Below, piece after piece: positions 25,713 to 31,319 of a stretch of 43,769 bases of DNA. The notes below the pieces were generated by a model. That model was not told the DNA's origin. It did no database searches and was given only the letters and a program-made list of their open reading frames with translations. The stretch is from the IMG/VR virus record IMGVR_UViG_3300042002_000074, positions 1 to 43,769 of that record; one strand, given 5' to 3'. The number at the start of each line of letters is the position of its first letter. Within the stretch, counting starts at the first letter, position 1. A program made the position numbers and the translations under genes. This DNA is from a virus.

Positions 25713-25955
25713 ATGGCACTGGGTGCTGAAGAGATCGAGAACCGTTTCGGGTTCCACAAGGCCACCATCGAGGGCGACGATGCGACCAAGCCCAAGCACG
25801 CCGATATTCGCGCGGCGTTCAAGGACTTCGCGGAGTACCTGGACGATGTCCTTCCTGACGGGCGGTACAAGGAGCTCATGGAGGATGATCTCGAACGGGC
25901 TTCGATGTGGTCGCACAAGGCCATCGCTGCGACTGCACCGCTGATCGACGAGTAA
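25713..25955 (+). CDS. Acb2/Tad1-hairpin-like small protein, possible anti-CBASS sponge
   Basis: An 80-residue helical protein. The order EEIENRFGFHKA, PKHADIRAAFKDFAEYLDDVLPDGR, and LERASMWSHKAIAATAP fits the Acb2/Tad1 hairpin family as I remember it (RFxxH, xHxxxR, P-x-x-R, then Ala-Met-Trp-x-x-x-AIA). Acb2-type proteins form hexamers that bind cyclic nucleotides made by CBASS-type defence and so block the signal. Many family members are untested, so binding here is inference. It lies after the holin and before the cassette array; an ATATTC word sits just before the start. Confidence 0.65.
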   Translation: MALGAEEIENRFGFHKATIEGDDATKPKHADIRAAFKDFAEYLDDVLPDGRYKELMEDDLERASMWSHKAIAATAPLIDE

Positions 25956-25970
25956 CAACAGCAACAGGGG

Positions 25971-26006
25971 TCGCACATTTTACAAGGCCTATAGTGAGAC
26001 CCCTAC
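25971..26006 (+). promoter_or_regulatory. 36-nt promoter-like element, copy 1
   Basis: First of ten fixed-length elements. All begin TCGCA, have TTACA near position 11, a TATAAT-like hexamer at 20-25, and end GACCCCTAC or AACCCCTAC. Here the hexamer is TATAGT (25990-25995). The spacing from TTTACA to the hexamer is only 5 bases, so this is not a standard sigma-70 pair. AGGGGTC just before and GACCCCT at the end are complementary in this copy. It precedes the gene at 26021. Confidence 0.65.
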
Positions 26007-26020
26007 CGGAAGGAACCGCT

Positions 26021-26314
26021 GTGTTCACTCTGAAGTTCCCCAAGACCAAGCCGACCCAGCTCGAAGAAGAGATCGCCCGCATCCTCGACGAGATGAGTGA
26101 GATGAAGGTCACCGACCCGGAGTACGTCACGTACGCCGACCGTCTCGTCCAGCTCTACAAGCTCAAGGAAGTCGATTCCGACAAGCGCGTGAGCAAGGAC
26201 ACGATGGTCGCCGCCGCGACGAACCTCGCCGGGATCCTCATCATCATCTCGTACGAGCACGCGCACGTGTTCGGTTCGAGGGCTGCCAGCTTCGTCTTGA
26301 AGAACATCAAGTAA
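26021..26314 (+). CDS. Cassette 1: small protein with C-terminal membrane segment
   Basis: A 97-residue protein: a charged helical N-terminal part (QLEEEIARILDEMSEMKVTDPEY...LVQLYKLKEVD), then KRVSKDTMVAAATNLAGILIIISYEHAHVFGSRA with one membrane segment near 71-86. Similar proteins recur in actinophages, but no function is known to me. GTG at 26021 follows GGAAGGA. It has its own 36-nt element upstream and a strong terminator downstream, so it should be transcribed alone. Confidence 0.7.
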   Translation: MFTLKFPKTKPTQLEEEIARILDEMSEMKVTDPEYVTYADRLVQLYKLKEVDSDKRVSKDTMVAAATNLAGILIIISYEHAHVFGSRAASFVLKNIK

Positions 26315-26339
26315 CGCTCGCTCCACCAAAAGGTACGAA

Positions 26340-26387
26340 CAGAAGGCGTGTAGACCCTAACAAGGTTTACACGCCCTCTGTTTTTTT
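26340..26387 (+). terminator. Strong intrinsic terminator after cassette 1
   Basis: GGCGTGTAGACC (26345-26356) pairs with GGTTTACACGCC (26364-26375) around a 7-base loop with one G-T wobble. The stem extends through CAGA/TCTG and is followed by seven T residues. This is the most canonical terminator in the window and differs in sequence from the other cassette terminators. Confidence 0.9.
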
Positions 26388-26398
26388 GCCTGTAGAGG

Positions 26399-26434
26399 TC
26401 GCATATTTTACACGCCCTATAATGAGACCCCTAC
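26399..26434 (+). promoter_or_regulatory. 36-nt promoter-like element, copy 2
   Basis: Hexamer TATAAT at 26418-26423. Identical over all 36 bases to copy 3. It lies 12 bases before the start codon of the gene at 26447, so the GACCCCTAC end would be in or next to the 5' leader. Confidence 0.65.
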
Positions 26435-26446
26435 GAAAGGACCAGC

Positions 26447-26752
26447 ATGGACCTGAAGAAGAAGATCGCCGAAGTTAAGAAGAAGGTCAAGGACAACGCG
26501 CCTGCCGTCATCATCACCACCGCCTCCATCGGATCGACAATCGTTCTCGCCGTTGTGAACCACCGCTTGAAGACTCAGCATGCCGCTGACATCAACGAAT
26601 GGTTGGAGCACGACAAGGCACGAGACCGTGAAATCCATCTCCCCGAGACCTACAGCAAGATGTTGAACGAAGGACACGTGGGACACCTGACCAATCCCTT
26701 CGAGGACTTCTGCCTCACGATTCAGAAGCATGAGCACCCTGAAGAAGACTGA
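26447..26752 (+). CDS. Cassette 2: small membrane protein
   Basis: A 101-residue protein: a Lys-rich start (MDLKKKIAEVKKKVKDN), a single membrane segment at about 18-37 (APAVIITTASIGSTIVLAVV), then a polar, His-rich tail. The arrangement and the APA start of the membrane segment resemble cassette 3, suggesting a duplicated family. The positive N-terminus predicts it stays inside, with the tail outside. GAAAGGA precedes the ATG. Function unknown. Confidence 0.7.
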   Translation: MDLKKKIAEVKKKVKDNAPAVIITTASIGSTIVLAVVNHRLKTQHAADINEWLEHDKARDREIHLPETYSKMLNEGHVGHLTNPFEDFCLTIQKHEHPEED

Positions 26753-26764
26753 TCTCAACGCCTG

Positions 26765-26788
26765 AACCCCTACAAGGGGTTTGGGTTT
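26765..26788 (+). terminator. Terminator-like hairpin after cassette 2
   Basis: AACCCC, loop TACAA, GGGGTT, then TTGGGTTT. The short GC stem with a broken T-rich tail is repeated with varying loops after eight other cassettes. Confidence 0.75.
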
Positions 26789-26793
26789 CGGGT

Positions 26794-26829
26794 TCGCATA
26801 TTTTACACGCCCTATAATGAGACCCCTAC
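26794..26829 (+). promoter_or_regulatory. 36-nt promoter-like element, copy 3
   Basis: Hexamer TATAAT at 26813-26818; sequence identical to copy 2. It starts six bases after the previous terminator. Confidence 0.65.
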
Positions 26830-26847
26830 TATCGATTGGAATCCACC

Positions 26848-27144
26848 ATGGATGACCAGAAGAAGCAGAAGCTCGCCCAGATCAAGCAGAAGATCAAGGC
26901 CGTTGCCCCCGCCGCTATCGCCTTCACCGCTGCCGCCGCCTCCGTGGTGCTCACCATCAACGCCGTCAAGAACGCCTCCCAGAAGGCCGCCGACAACTTC
27001 GTTGAGCCCGAGCCCTTCCGTGAGGTCACCGGAGAGGAGAAGGAGACGCTGCTGGGACGCGACGACATCGTGATCCAGGAACTCGATCAGGGTACCTTCT
27101 ACGCTATCAGCGTCGTACCCAAGGAGACCCAGCCCGAAAGCTGA
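26848..27144 (+). CDS. Cassette 3: small membrane protein
   Basis: A 98-residue protein: MDDQKKQKLAQIKQKIKAV, then one Ala-rich membrane segment at about 19-41 (APAAIAFTAAAASVVLTINAV), then an acidic tail with a predicted strand IVIQELDQGTFYAISVV. It is a likely paralogue of cassette 2. Codons are almost all GC-ending, as in the capsid gene. ATG at 26848 matches the pattern of the other cassettes; the in-frame TTG at 26836 overlaps the GATTGGA ribosome-binding site and is rejected. Function unknown. Confidence 0.7.
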   Translation: MDDQKKQKLAQIKQKIKAVAPAAIAFTAAAASVVLTINAVKNASQKAADNFVEPEPFREVTGEEKETLLGRDDIVIQELDQGTFYAISVVPKETQPES

Positions 27145-27156
27145 CCTCAAAGCCTG

Positions 27157-27180
27157 AACCCCACATGGGGTTTGGGTTTT
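27157..27180 (+). terminator. Terminator-like hairpin after cassette 3
   Basis: AACCCC, loop ACAT, GGGGTT, then TGGGTTTT followed by CCTTTTG, a richer T tail than most copies. Confidence 0.75.
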
Positions 27181-27194
27181 CCTTTTGTACGGGT

Positions 27195-27230
27195 TCGCAT
27201 GTTTTACACACCCTATTATGAGACCCCTAC
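27195..27230 (+). promoter_or_regulatory. 36-nt promoter-like element, copy 4
   Basis: Hexamer TATTAT at 27214-27219. Identical to copy 5 over all 36 bases, so copies 2/3 and 4/5 form two identical pairs. Confidence 0.65.
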
Positions 27231-27243
27231 GAAAGGACCTTCC

Positions 27244-27345
27244 ATGCTGAAGCGAATCATTCGTGCCGTCCGTAACGCCATCGTCAACCGCGATGACCTG
27301 ATGGACCTGCACGACGCCGTCTTCACCAAGGAGATCGAGAAGTAG
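27244..27345 (+). CDS. Cassette 4: 33-residue amphipathic protein
   Basis: A very short frame: MLKRIIRAVRNAIVNRDDLM, then DLHDAVFTKEIEK. The N-terminal helix has alternating basic and hydrophobic faces and could lie on a membrane; there is no full membrane span. GAAAGGA precedes the ATG, and the gene has its own 36-nt element and terminator, which strongly supports that it is real despite its size. Function unknown. Confidence 0.65.
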   Translation: MLKRIIRAVRNAIVNRDDLMDLHDAVFTKEIEK

Positions 27346-27358
27346 GAACAACACCCAG

Positions 27359-27380
27359 ACCCCTCAAGGGGTTTGGGTTT
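27359..27380 (+). terminator. Terminator-like hairpin after cassette 4
   Basis: ACCCC, loop TCAA, GGGGT, then TTGGGTTT. Confidence 0.7.
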
Positions 27381-27390
27381 CGCATAGGGG

Positions 27391-27426
27391 TCGCATGTTT
27401 TACACACCCTATTATGAGACCCCTAC
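27391..27426 (+). promoter_or_regulatory. 36-nt promoter-like element, copy 5
   Basis: Hexamer TATTAT at 27410-27415. AGGGGTC immediately upstream (overlapping the first bases) is complementary to GACCCCT near the end, giving a 7-bp inverted repeat round the element as in copy 1. Confidence 0.65.
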
Positions 27427-27439
27427 GAAAGGCAGCATC

Positions 27440-27688
27440 ATGACCAAGAACGACTGGACCAAGTTCCTCTTCTTCGTCCTGGGCGTGCTCGTCACCACTG
27501 GAATGAACATCGGATCCATTCTCGTCCTCAGGATGAAGATCACCAAGCGCATGAAGCGCTCGGAGACCTTCCTCACCGAGAGCGAGAAGATCATGGAAGA
27601 GTTCCGGAACACCGACGAGAACGACCGGGAGAGGCAGAACGAACTCTCGGAGCAGTACGTCAAGCTCATGGAGCAGTACGGACTGTAG
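27440..27688 (+). CDS. Cassette 5: small membrane protein with coiled-coil tail
   Basis: An 82-residue protein. A membrane segment lies at the N-terminus (about 8-31, KFLFFVLGVLVTTGMNIGSILVL), followed by basic RMKITKRMKR and then a long charged helix (SETFLTESEKIMEEFRNTDEND...). The basic patch after the segment predicts the long tail is cytoplasmic. ATG at 27440 follows GAAAGG at the cassette spacing. Function unknown. Confidence 0.7.
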   Translation: MTKNDWTKFLFFVLGVLVTTGMNIGSILVLRMKITKRMKRSETFLTESEKIMEEFRNTDENDRERQNELSEQYVKLMEQYGL

Positions 27689-27701
27689 CCATCAACGCCC
27701 G

Positions 27702-27723
27702 ACCCCGCAAGGGGTTTGGGTTT
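27702..27723 (+). terminator. Terminator-like hairpin after cassette 5
   Basis: ACCCC, loop GCAA (a stable GNRA tetraloop), GGGGT, then TTGGGTTT. Confidence 0.75.
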
Positions 27724-27724
27724 C

Positions 27725-27760
27725 TCGCATATTCTACACGGCCTATAATGAAACCCCTAC
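27725..27760 (+). promoter_or_regulatory. 36-nt promoter-like element, copy 6
   Basis: Hexamer TATAAT at 27744-27749. This copy has CTACA in place of TTACA and AAACCCC in place of GAGACCCC-type ending, so it is one of the more diverged members. Confidence 0.6.
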
Positions 27761-27775
27761 TGATTGGAAACCGCC

Positions 27776-28024
27776 GTGTTTGGATCCCGTAAGCAGCGCG
27801 AACTCCGCATTCGTATCGGTAAGACTGACGACAACGAAAACACCAATTCCGGAGAGGACAAGATCCTTCGCCCCGAAACTGTTCAACTCATTTCTGAGAA
27901 GAGCAAAGAAGTAGCGAAGTATGTTGCCCTCACCGCGGTTAGTGCCTACGCCGCCGTCAAAGTCATCGATACCCTTAGCAAGATCGCTGTCAAGAAGACC
28001 AAGAGCGCCGACAACAACGAGTAG
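27776..28024 (+). CDS. Cassette 6: small protein with weak membrane segment
   Basis: An 82-residue protein. A polar N-terminal half (MFGSRKQRELRIRIGKTDDNE...) is followed by a helix KEVAKYVALTAVSAYAAVKVIDTLSKIAV (about 45-73) that could span or lie in a membrane. GTG at 27776 sits at the cassette spacing after GATTGGA. Codons are less GC-biased than in cassettes 1-5. Function unknown. Confidence 0.65.
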   Translation: MFGSRKQRELRIRIGKTDDNENTNSGEDKILRPETVQLISEKSKEVAKYVALTAVSAYAAVKVIDTLSKIAVKKTKSADNNE

Positions 28025-28036
28025 TTCCACAACCCG

Positions 28037-28058
28037 ACCCCGCAAGGGGTTTGGGTTT
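28037..28058 (+). terminator. Terminator-like hairpin after cassette 6
   Basis: ACCCC, GCAA tetraloop, GGGGT, then TTGGGTTT, followed directly by CGCCATATTT. Confidence 0.75.
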
Positions 28059-28084
28059 CGCCATATTTCCCCTGGAGGAAAAGT

Positions 28085-28240
28085 ATGCTCGATCGAATCT
28101 CTATTATGTGGTTGATGCTCGCTTCTGTAACCTTTGGAGCCGCTCTCTATCTCGTCTTCGAACTGTGGACTGTGTTCATCATCCTTGCGACTGTCATCTT
28201 GGTCAGGATCTACGAGGCCGTGTACGACAGAAGGACATAG
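28085..28240 (+). CDS. Two-span small membrane protein
   Basis: A 51-residue, strongly hydrophobic protein (MLDRISIMWLMLASVTFGAA, then LYLVFELWTVFIILATVILV and RIYEAVYDRRT) with two membrane segments and a basic C-terminus. It has no 36-nt element of its own; it follows the cassette 6 terminator and an ATATTT word, with CTGGAGGAAA as ribosome-binding site inside a small hairpin (TTTCC/GGAAA). It may be made by readthrough. Holin-like size and topology, but no family recognised. Confidence 0.6.
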   Translation: MLDRISIMWLMLASVTFGAALYLVFELWTVFIILATVILVRIYEAVYDRRT

Positions 28241-28243
28241 AAC

Positions 28244-28279
28244 TCGCACGTTTTACAGGTCCTATAATGAGACCCCTAC
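28244..28279 (+). promoter_or_regulatory. 36-nt promoter-like element, copy 7
   Basis: Hexamer TATAAT at 28263-28268. It begins only three bases after the stop codon of the 51-residue gene. Confidence 0.65.
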
Positions 28280-28298
28280 CTAGATTGGAAACCCTGTC

Positions 28299-28523
28299 AT
28301 GGACGAGAACTTCGAGACCGCCAACGTCGAGACCTCCGAGACCCCTGAAACCAACTTCGGCAAGGAGATCACCAAGACCTTCGCTATCAGCACCGCAGTC
28401 TCTGCCGGTGTTATCGCGGGGTTCATGGTGGTCGGCCTGGCCGTGAACAAGTTCCAGGACTTCAAGGCCCGACGTAACGCCAAGCTGGAAGCCGAACTGT
28501 TCCAGGACCCCACCAAGGACTGA
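28299..28523 (+). CDS. Cassette 7: small membrane protein
   Basis: A 74-residue protein: an acidic N-terminus rich in Thr/Glu (MDENFETANVETSETPE), one membrane segment at about 29-50 (FAISTAVSAGVIAGFMVVGLAV), then a basic helix NKFQDFKARRNAKLEAEL. The charge distribution predicts N-out, C-in, opposite to cassettes 2 and 3. GATTGGA precedes the ATG at the usual spacing. Function unknown. Confidence 0.7.
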   Translation: MDENFETANVETSETPETNFGKEITKTFAISTAVSAGVIAGFMVVGLAVNKFQDFKARRNAKLEAELFQDPTKD

Positions 28524-28537
28524 ACCTCAACTACCCG

Positions 28538-28560
28538 AACCCCGCAAGGGGTTTGGGTTT
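28538..28560 (+). terminator. Terminator-like hairpin after cassette 7
   Basis: AACCCC, GCAA tetraloop, GGGGTT, then TGGGTTT. Confidence 0.75.
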
Positions 28561-28587
28561 CGCCGTATTCTCTATGAGGTGAGTGTC

Positions 28588-28812
28588 TTGCTGGAAGAGC
28601 CCGAGCTGATCACGCTCATCCCCGAAGAGGAACCGGAAGAGCCCCCGCCGCCTCCGAAACTTGGCGCCAAGATCGTCGTCAACCTCATCGTCATCGCTGG
28701 TCTCAAGGTCGCTACGGGGTTCGCCGTCCGAAGTCTGGTGAAGAACATCAGGCAGTTCGATATTCTCTATCCCGAACACCTCGACCGCATCAGATGGAAG
28801 GACATGCCGTGA
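28588..28812 (+). CDS. Pro/Glu-rich small membrane protein
   Basis: A 74-residue protein: an acidic Pro-rich start (EEPELITLIPEEEPEEPPPPP), then one membrane segment at about 29-46 (VVNLIVIAGLKVATGFAV), then a basic and aromatic tail. TTG at 28588 is preferred because GAGGTGA (28576-28582) is then 5 bases upstream; GTG at 28579 lies within that site but cannot be excluded. It overlaps the next gene as GTGA. It has no 36-nt element and lies after a terminator. Function unknown. Confidence 0.6.
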   Translation: MLEEPELITLIPEEEPEEPPPPPKLGAKIVVNLIVIAGLKVATGFAVRSLVKNIRQFDILYPEHLDRIRWKDMP

Positions 28813-29021
28813 GTGATCACTACTGCACTTGCCCTCACCCGAGCCACAAGAACAAGGCCCTGAACAAGCTGAAAGAGGCCTGGAACGAGAACCCGGTTCT
28901 GGTCATCGGAGTGATCGGCGGTGCTCTCGCCGGTGCCGGTAAGTTCATCGACTCCATCAGCGCGGTCCAGGGTCGTCGCGCCTACGCCAAGCACGCCAAG
29001 CTCCGCGCTCAGAAGAAGTAA
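28809..29021 (+). CDS. Small membrane protein with Cys/His N-terminus
   Basis: A 70-residue protein. MSDHYCTCPHPSHKNK places two Cys and three His near the start, which could bind a metal. A helix with a membrane segment at about 30-50 (PVLVIGVIGGALAGAGKFI) and a basic end (YAKHAKLRAQKK) follow. GTG at 28809 overlaps the preceding stop as GTGA, with GGAAGGA 6 bases upstream. Function unknown. Confidence 0.65.
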   Translation: MSDHYCTCPHPSHKNKALNKLKEAWNENPVLVIGVIGGALAGAGKFIDSISAVQGRRAYAKHAKLRAQKK

Positions 29022-29030
29022 GGTACCGCC

Positions 29031-29258
29031 ATGCAGATCAAGATCACCCAGCCCGATGAGGACTATCCTCTCGTCTACGTCCATATTCCGATAACCCACA
29101 ACGAGTTCGATCTCGATTACATGCTGACTCAGCGCAGGGTCAGTCTGCTCGGGAAGTGGGAGAAGGACGAGGACGGTGGCTACAAGGCCCCAGGTCTGCG
29201 TGAGGACCAGCACGTCAAGCCGAAGGCTCCGAGAAAGTCGACCGCTCGTCGCAAGTAG
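29031..29258 (+). CDS. Small soluble protein, unknown function
   Basis: A 75-residue protein with a compact-looking N-terminal part (IKITQPDEDYPLVYVHIPITHNEFDLDYMLTQ) and a Lys/Arg/Pro-rich tail ending STARRK. No membrane segment is seen. AAGGTACC gives a weak ribosome-binding site nine bases after the previous stop. It is the last gene before copy 8 of the 36-nt element. No family recognised. Confidence 0.6.
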   Translation: MQIKITQPDEDYPLVYVHIPITHNEFDLDYMLTQRRVSLLGKWEKDEDGGYKAPGLREDQHVKPKAPRKSTARRK

Positions 29259-29261
29259 AAC

Positions 29262-29297
29262 TCGCAGGAATTACACGTCCTATAATGAGACCCCTAC
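29262..29297 (+). promoter_or_regulatory. 36-nt promoter-like element, copy 8
   Basis: Hexamer TATAAT at 29281-29286. Copies 8 and 9 share GGAATTACA in place of the usual TTTTACA, forming a sub-group. It begins three bases after the preceding stop codon. Confidence 0.65.
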
Positions 29298-29311
29298 CGA
29301 TTGGACGTGTT

Positions 29312-29503
29312 ATGAACGCCAAGCAGAAGCTCGTCTCCGTGAAGAACAAGGTCGCTGCCAACAAGACCAAGATCCTCGGAACCATCGCCGTCGTCGCAAC
29401 GACCGCCGTGGCCATCCAGAGGTACGGCCTGAAGCAGCACGACCAGTTCCTCAAGGAGAAGGGCCTGTACGACGAGTACTACACCGTTACCGAAGAAGAC
29501 TGA
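29312..29503 (+). CDS. Cassette 8: small membrane protein
   Basis: A 63-residue protein: Lys-rich N-terminal helix (MNAKQKLVSVKNKVAANK), one short membrane segment at about 20-35 (KILGTIAVVATTAVAI), then a polar tail with an acidic end (YYTVTEED). The layout repeats that of cassettes 2 and 3. ATG at 29312 follows GATTGGA. Function unknown. Confidence 0.7.
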   Translation: MNAKQKLVSVKNKVAANKTKILGTIAVVATTAVAIQRYGLKQHDQFLKEKGLYDEYYTVTEED

Positions 29504-29515
29504 TCTCAAGACCCG

Positions 29516-29538
29516 ACCCCTACACGGGGTTTGGGTTT
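29516..29538 (+). terminator. Terminator-like hairpin after cassette 8
   Basis: ACCCC, loop TACAC, GGGGT, then TTGGGTTT, followed by CGCCATATTC. Confidence 0.7.
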
Positions 29539-29562
29539 CGCCATATTCACGAAAGGGAAGTC

Positions 29563-29853
29563 GTGACTGACGAAAAGCCCGAAGAAGACACCGAAACTCA
29601 GGATGTTCCGTCGGAAGACTCAATCATCGAGTCTCCCCTCAACGAGGGTTCTGACGCCGAGCCGGACAAAGACGAGGAGTGTCCGCGACCGTATATCCGG
29701 TACACGTCGGCCCCCCGCACGGGCTCGATCTGGAATTCGCCCATCGGTCTCCTCACGACGTTCTTCATCGCCTCCAAGGTGATCGACCTGGCCTACCGGA
29801 CCATGATGGAACGCGAGAAGACCAAGCGAGCCGAGTTCCAGAAGCAGCAGTAG
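29563..29853 (+). CDS. Acidic small protein with C-terminal membrane segment
   Basis: A 96-residue protein: the first half is acidic and probably unfolded (TDEKPEEDTETQDVPSEDS...), the second half has RTGSIWNSPIGLLTTFFIASKVIDLAYRTMMEREK with one membrane segment near 65-80. GTG at 29563 follows AAAGGGAAG. It lacks the 36-nt element and comes after a terminator and ATATTC word, like the genes at 28085 and 29900. Function unknown. Confidence 0.65.
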   Translation: MTDEKPEEDTETQDVPSEDSIIESPLNEGSDAEPDKDEECPRPYIRYTSAPRTGSIWNSPIGLLTTFFIASKVIDLAYRTMMEREKTKRAEFQKQQ

Positions 29854-29899
29854 TACACGGTCCAACAACCACAGCCATATTCCTGAAGGGAATCCCCAC

Positions 29900-30031
29900 A
29901 TGGCCAGCAAGACCACCAAGACCATCTTCTCCATCTCTCTCGTCGTGTTCATCCTCTGGGTCATCGCCCGGATCCGGGATGGGATCGCGTCCGACCCGTT
30001 CGACGTCGAGGAAGACAACCCCGCCGCGTAA
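29900..30031 (+). CDS. 43-residue single-span membrane protein
   Basis: MASKTTKTIF, then SISLVVFILWVIARI forms one membrane segment (about 9-25), followed by RDGIASDPFDVEEDNPAA. The charges predict N-in, C-in ambiguity, so topology is uncertain. CTGAAGGGAA precedes the ATG. An ATATTC word lies just upstream. Too short to match any family by eye, but the start site and hydrophobic design support a real gene. Confidence 0.6.
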   Translation: MASKTTKTIFSISLVVFILWVIARIRDGIASDPFDVEEDNPAA

Positions 30032-30058
30032 CGACGGTGGTCATATTCGGGAAGGGTC

Positions 30059-30094
30059 TCGCAGGAATTACACACCCTATAATGAGACCCCTAC
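30059..30094 (+). promoter_or_regulatory. 36-nt promoter-like element, copy 9
   Basis: Hexamer TATAAT at 30078-30083. GGGTC just upstream is complementary to GACCC near its end. Confidence 0.65.
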
Positions 30095-30111
30095 CAATTG
30101 GACCTATCACC

Positions 30112-30330
30112 ATGAAGAACAAGCTCTCCATCCTCACCACTGCCATGCAGAAGGTTGAGGCCAAGACCGCCAACAAGACCGTTGACGAACTGATCCACAA
30201 CGAAGAAGCCGCTGGCAAGCGCGCTCTCGCGAAGTGGGGATTGGTCGTCGCCGGAACCTTCACCGCGACCATGGCCGCGATCATTCTCACCGGCAGGATG
30301 GACAAGGACGAGACCACTTCCGAAGACTGA
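30112..30330 (+). CDS. Cassette 9: small membrane protein
   Basis: A 72-residue protein: MKNKLSILTTAMQKVEAKTANK, a polar helix, then one membrane segment at about 43-61 (GLVVAGTFTATMAAIILTG) and an acidic C-terminus (KDETTSED). ATG at 30112 follows CAATTGGA at the usual spacing. Codon use is GC-ending. Function unknown. Confidence 0.7.
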   Translation: MKNKLSILTTAMQKVEAKTANKTVDELIHNEEAAGKRALAKWGLVVAGTFTATMAAIILTGRMDKDETTSED

Positions 30331-30357
30331 TACCCACCCACTGGACATCATGACCTG

Positions 30358-30382
30358 AACCCCACAAGGGGTTTGGGTTTTT
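30358..30382 (+). terminator. Terminator-like hairpin after cassette 9
   Basis: AACCCC, loop ACAA, GGGGTT, then TGGGTTTTT, the longest T tail among these copies. Confidence 0.8.
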
Positions 30383-30408
30383 GGTTTGTCCGAGGAAGGA
30401 GTACAACC

Positions 30409-30504
30409 ATGAAGTTCGTCAAGGCACTGGGGATCGCCATCGTCATATTCGCAGTGGCGGCAAGCGGCGGCTTCACCATGAGCTCGTCCAAGCGCAAGAA
30501 GTAG
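30409..30504 (+). CDS. 31-residue single-span membrane peptide
   Basis: MKFVKALGIAIVIFAVAASG, then GFTMSSSKRKK. One hydrophobic segment (about 6-18) with basic residues at both ends. GAGGAAGGAG precedes the ATG, a strong ribosome-binding site that supports translation. The next gene, a lipoprotein, starts 15 bases later, so the two are probably co-transcribed. Could be a toxin-like or regulatory peptide, but nothing specific is visible. Confidence 0.6.
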   Translation: MKFVKALGIAIVIFAVAASGGFTMSSSKRKK

Positions 30505-30519
30505 AAACCAAGGAGAATC

Positions 30520-31074
30520 GTGCGTAAGACACTGGCAGTACTGGCGGCCGTCTCATCCATATCCGTACTGGCAGCCTGCGGGGGTTCGCACGACAACTCC
30601 GCGGGAGTCAGTAAGGATCCGGTCAGCCTGATCGGTGAGTGGCATCAGACCAACACCGAAGAGACCGGCGTCGTCATGAAGGCCTCGATCAGTCCCGGTT
30701 CGATCCAGGTCAACATGGATACGCGGGACCAGAGCGGGATCTACTGGCTCGGTACGTTCGACACGGACAAGGGTACGGTCAAGGGTTTCACGACCGTGTC
30801 CAAGGGGGATCCGGACGCGATGGAGAAGTCGCTCTTCGGTTCTCAGAGCAAGACCAAGTCGTTCACGTACAAGGACGGTGAGATCAGCTACAAGTTCACC
30901 ATACTGGGGACGACCACCACGGTCAGACTCGCTAAGCGGGAGTACGAGAACCCGGACGACGGTACGCCGATGACCGACGACTGGGACTACGACGGAGTCA
31001 AGAAATCGAAGAAGACGACTCCGCCCGCCAAGGTTCCGGACACTCCGAAGAACGCCACCAAGACCAAGAAGTAG
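30520..31074 (+). CDS. Phage-encoded lipoprotein
   Basis: A 184-residue protein with a lipoprotein signal peptide: basic MRKT, hydrophobic core, lipobox LAAC with Cys20. The mature part has SLIGEWHQTN, ASISPGSIQVNM, YWLGTFD, and TKSFTYKDGEISYKFTILGTTTTVRLAK, a beta-rich fold I recall from lipoproteins of other actinophages. The C-terminus is Lys/Thr/Pro-rich. Lipid-anchored phage proteins often block superinfection by a second phage; that role is possible here but unproven. GTG at 30520 follows AAGGAGAA. Confidence 0.8.
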   Translation: MRKTLAVLAAVSSISVLAACGGSHDNSAGVSKDPVSLIGEWHQTNTEETGVVMKASISPGSIQVNMDTRDQSGIYWLGTFDTDKGTVKGFTTVSKGDPDAMEKSLFGSQSKTKSFTYKDGEISYKFTILGTTTTVRLAKREYENPDDGTPMTDDWDYDGVKKSKKTTPPAKVPDTPKNATKTKK

Positions 31075-31084
31075 GTACATCGAG

Positions 31085-31261
31085 ATGATGCGCAAGAAGT
31101 ACAGCTTCCGGCAGCGGCTCATCATGGCGGTCCGTCAGGTGATGGACGTCAACGACGCGGCGAAGTGCTCCGTGACCTGTCCGGGCTGCGGGTCCAGCAA
31201 CGTCAGCGGCGGAGGCGGCGGCCCGTACAGTTGCGGAAACTGCGGGTCCATCTGGCAGTAA
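31085..31261 (+). CDS. Small zinc-ribbon protein
   Basis: A 58-residue protein: a basic N-terminal helix (MMRKKYSFRQRLIMAVRQVM) and a C-terminal zinc ribbon with CPGCG (32-36) and CGNCG (50-54). An extra CSVTC places a further Cys nearby, and a Gly run separates the knuckles. Such ribbons bind nucleic acid or protein partners. Second ATG at 31088 is an equal start. It follows the lipoprotein gene by 10 bases. Confidence 0.65.
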   Translation: MMRKKYSFRQRLIMAVRQVMDVNDAAKCSVTCPGCGSSNVSGGGGGPYSCGNCGSIWQ

Positions 31262-31287
31262 CCGAACAAGCCTAGTTCATTCACGAA

Positions 31288-31302
31288 TCGCCGGTCCGGC
31301 GA
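31288..31302. other. Short perfect hairpin
   Basis: TCGCCG (31288-31293), loop GTC, CGGCGA (31297-31302). It lies in the 58-base gap before the gene at 31320 and just before its ribosome-binding site. No T-run follows, so it is not a typical terminator. Confidence 0.5.
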
Positions 31303-31319
31303 CAAGACAGGAGTTCAAC

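Noticed and set aside
25971-30094. The 36-nt repeats as a CRISPR array or solitary CRISPR repeats
   Set aside because: The length is CRISPR-like, but spacing is irregular (200-5000 bases), each copy precedes a gene at a set distance, a TATAAT hexamer is present, and no cas genes or repeat hairpin are seen.
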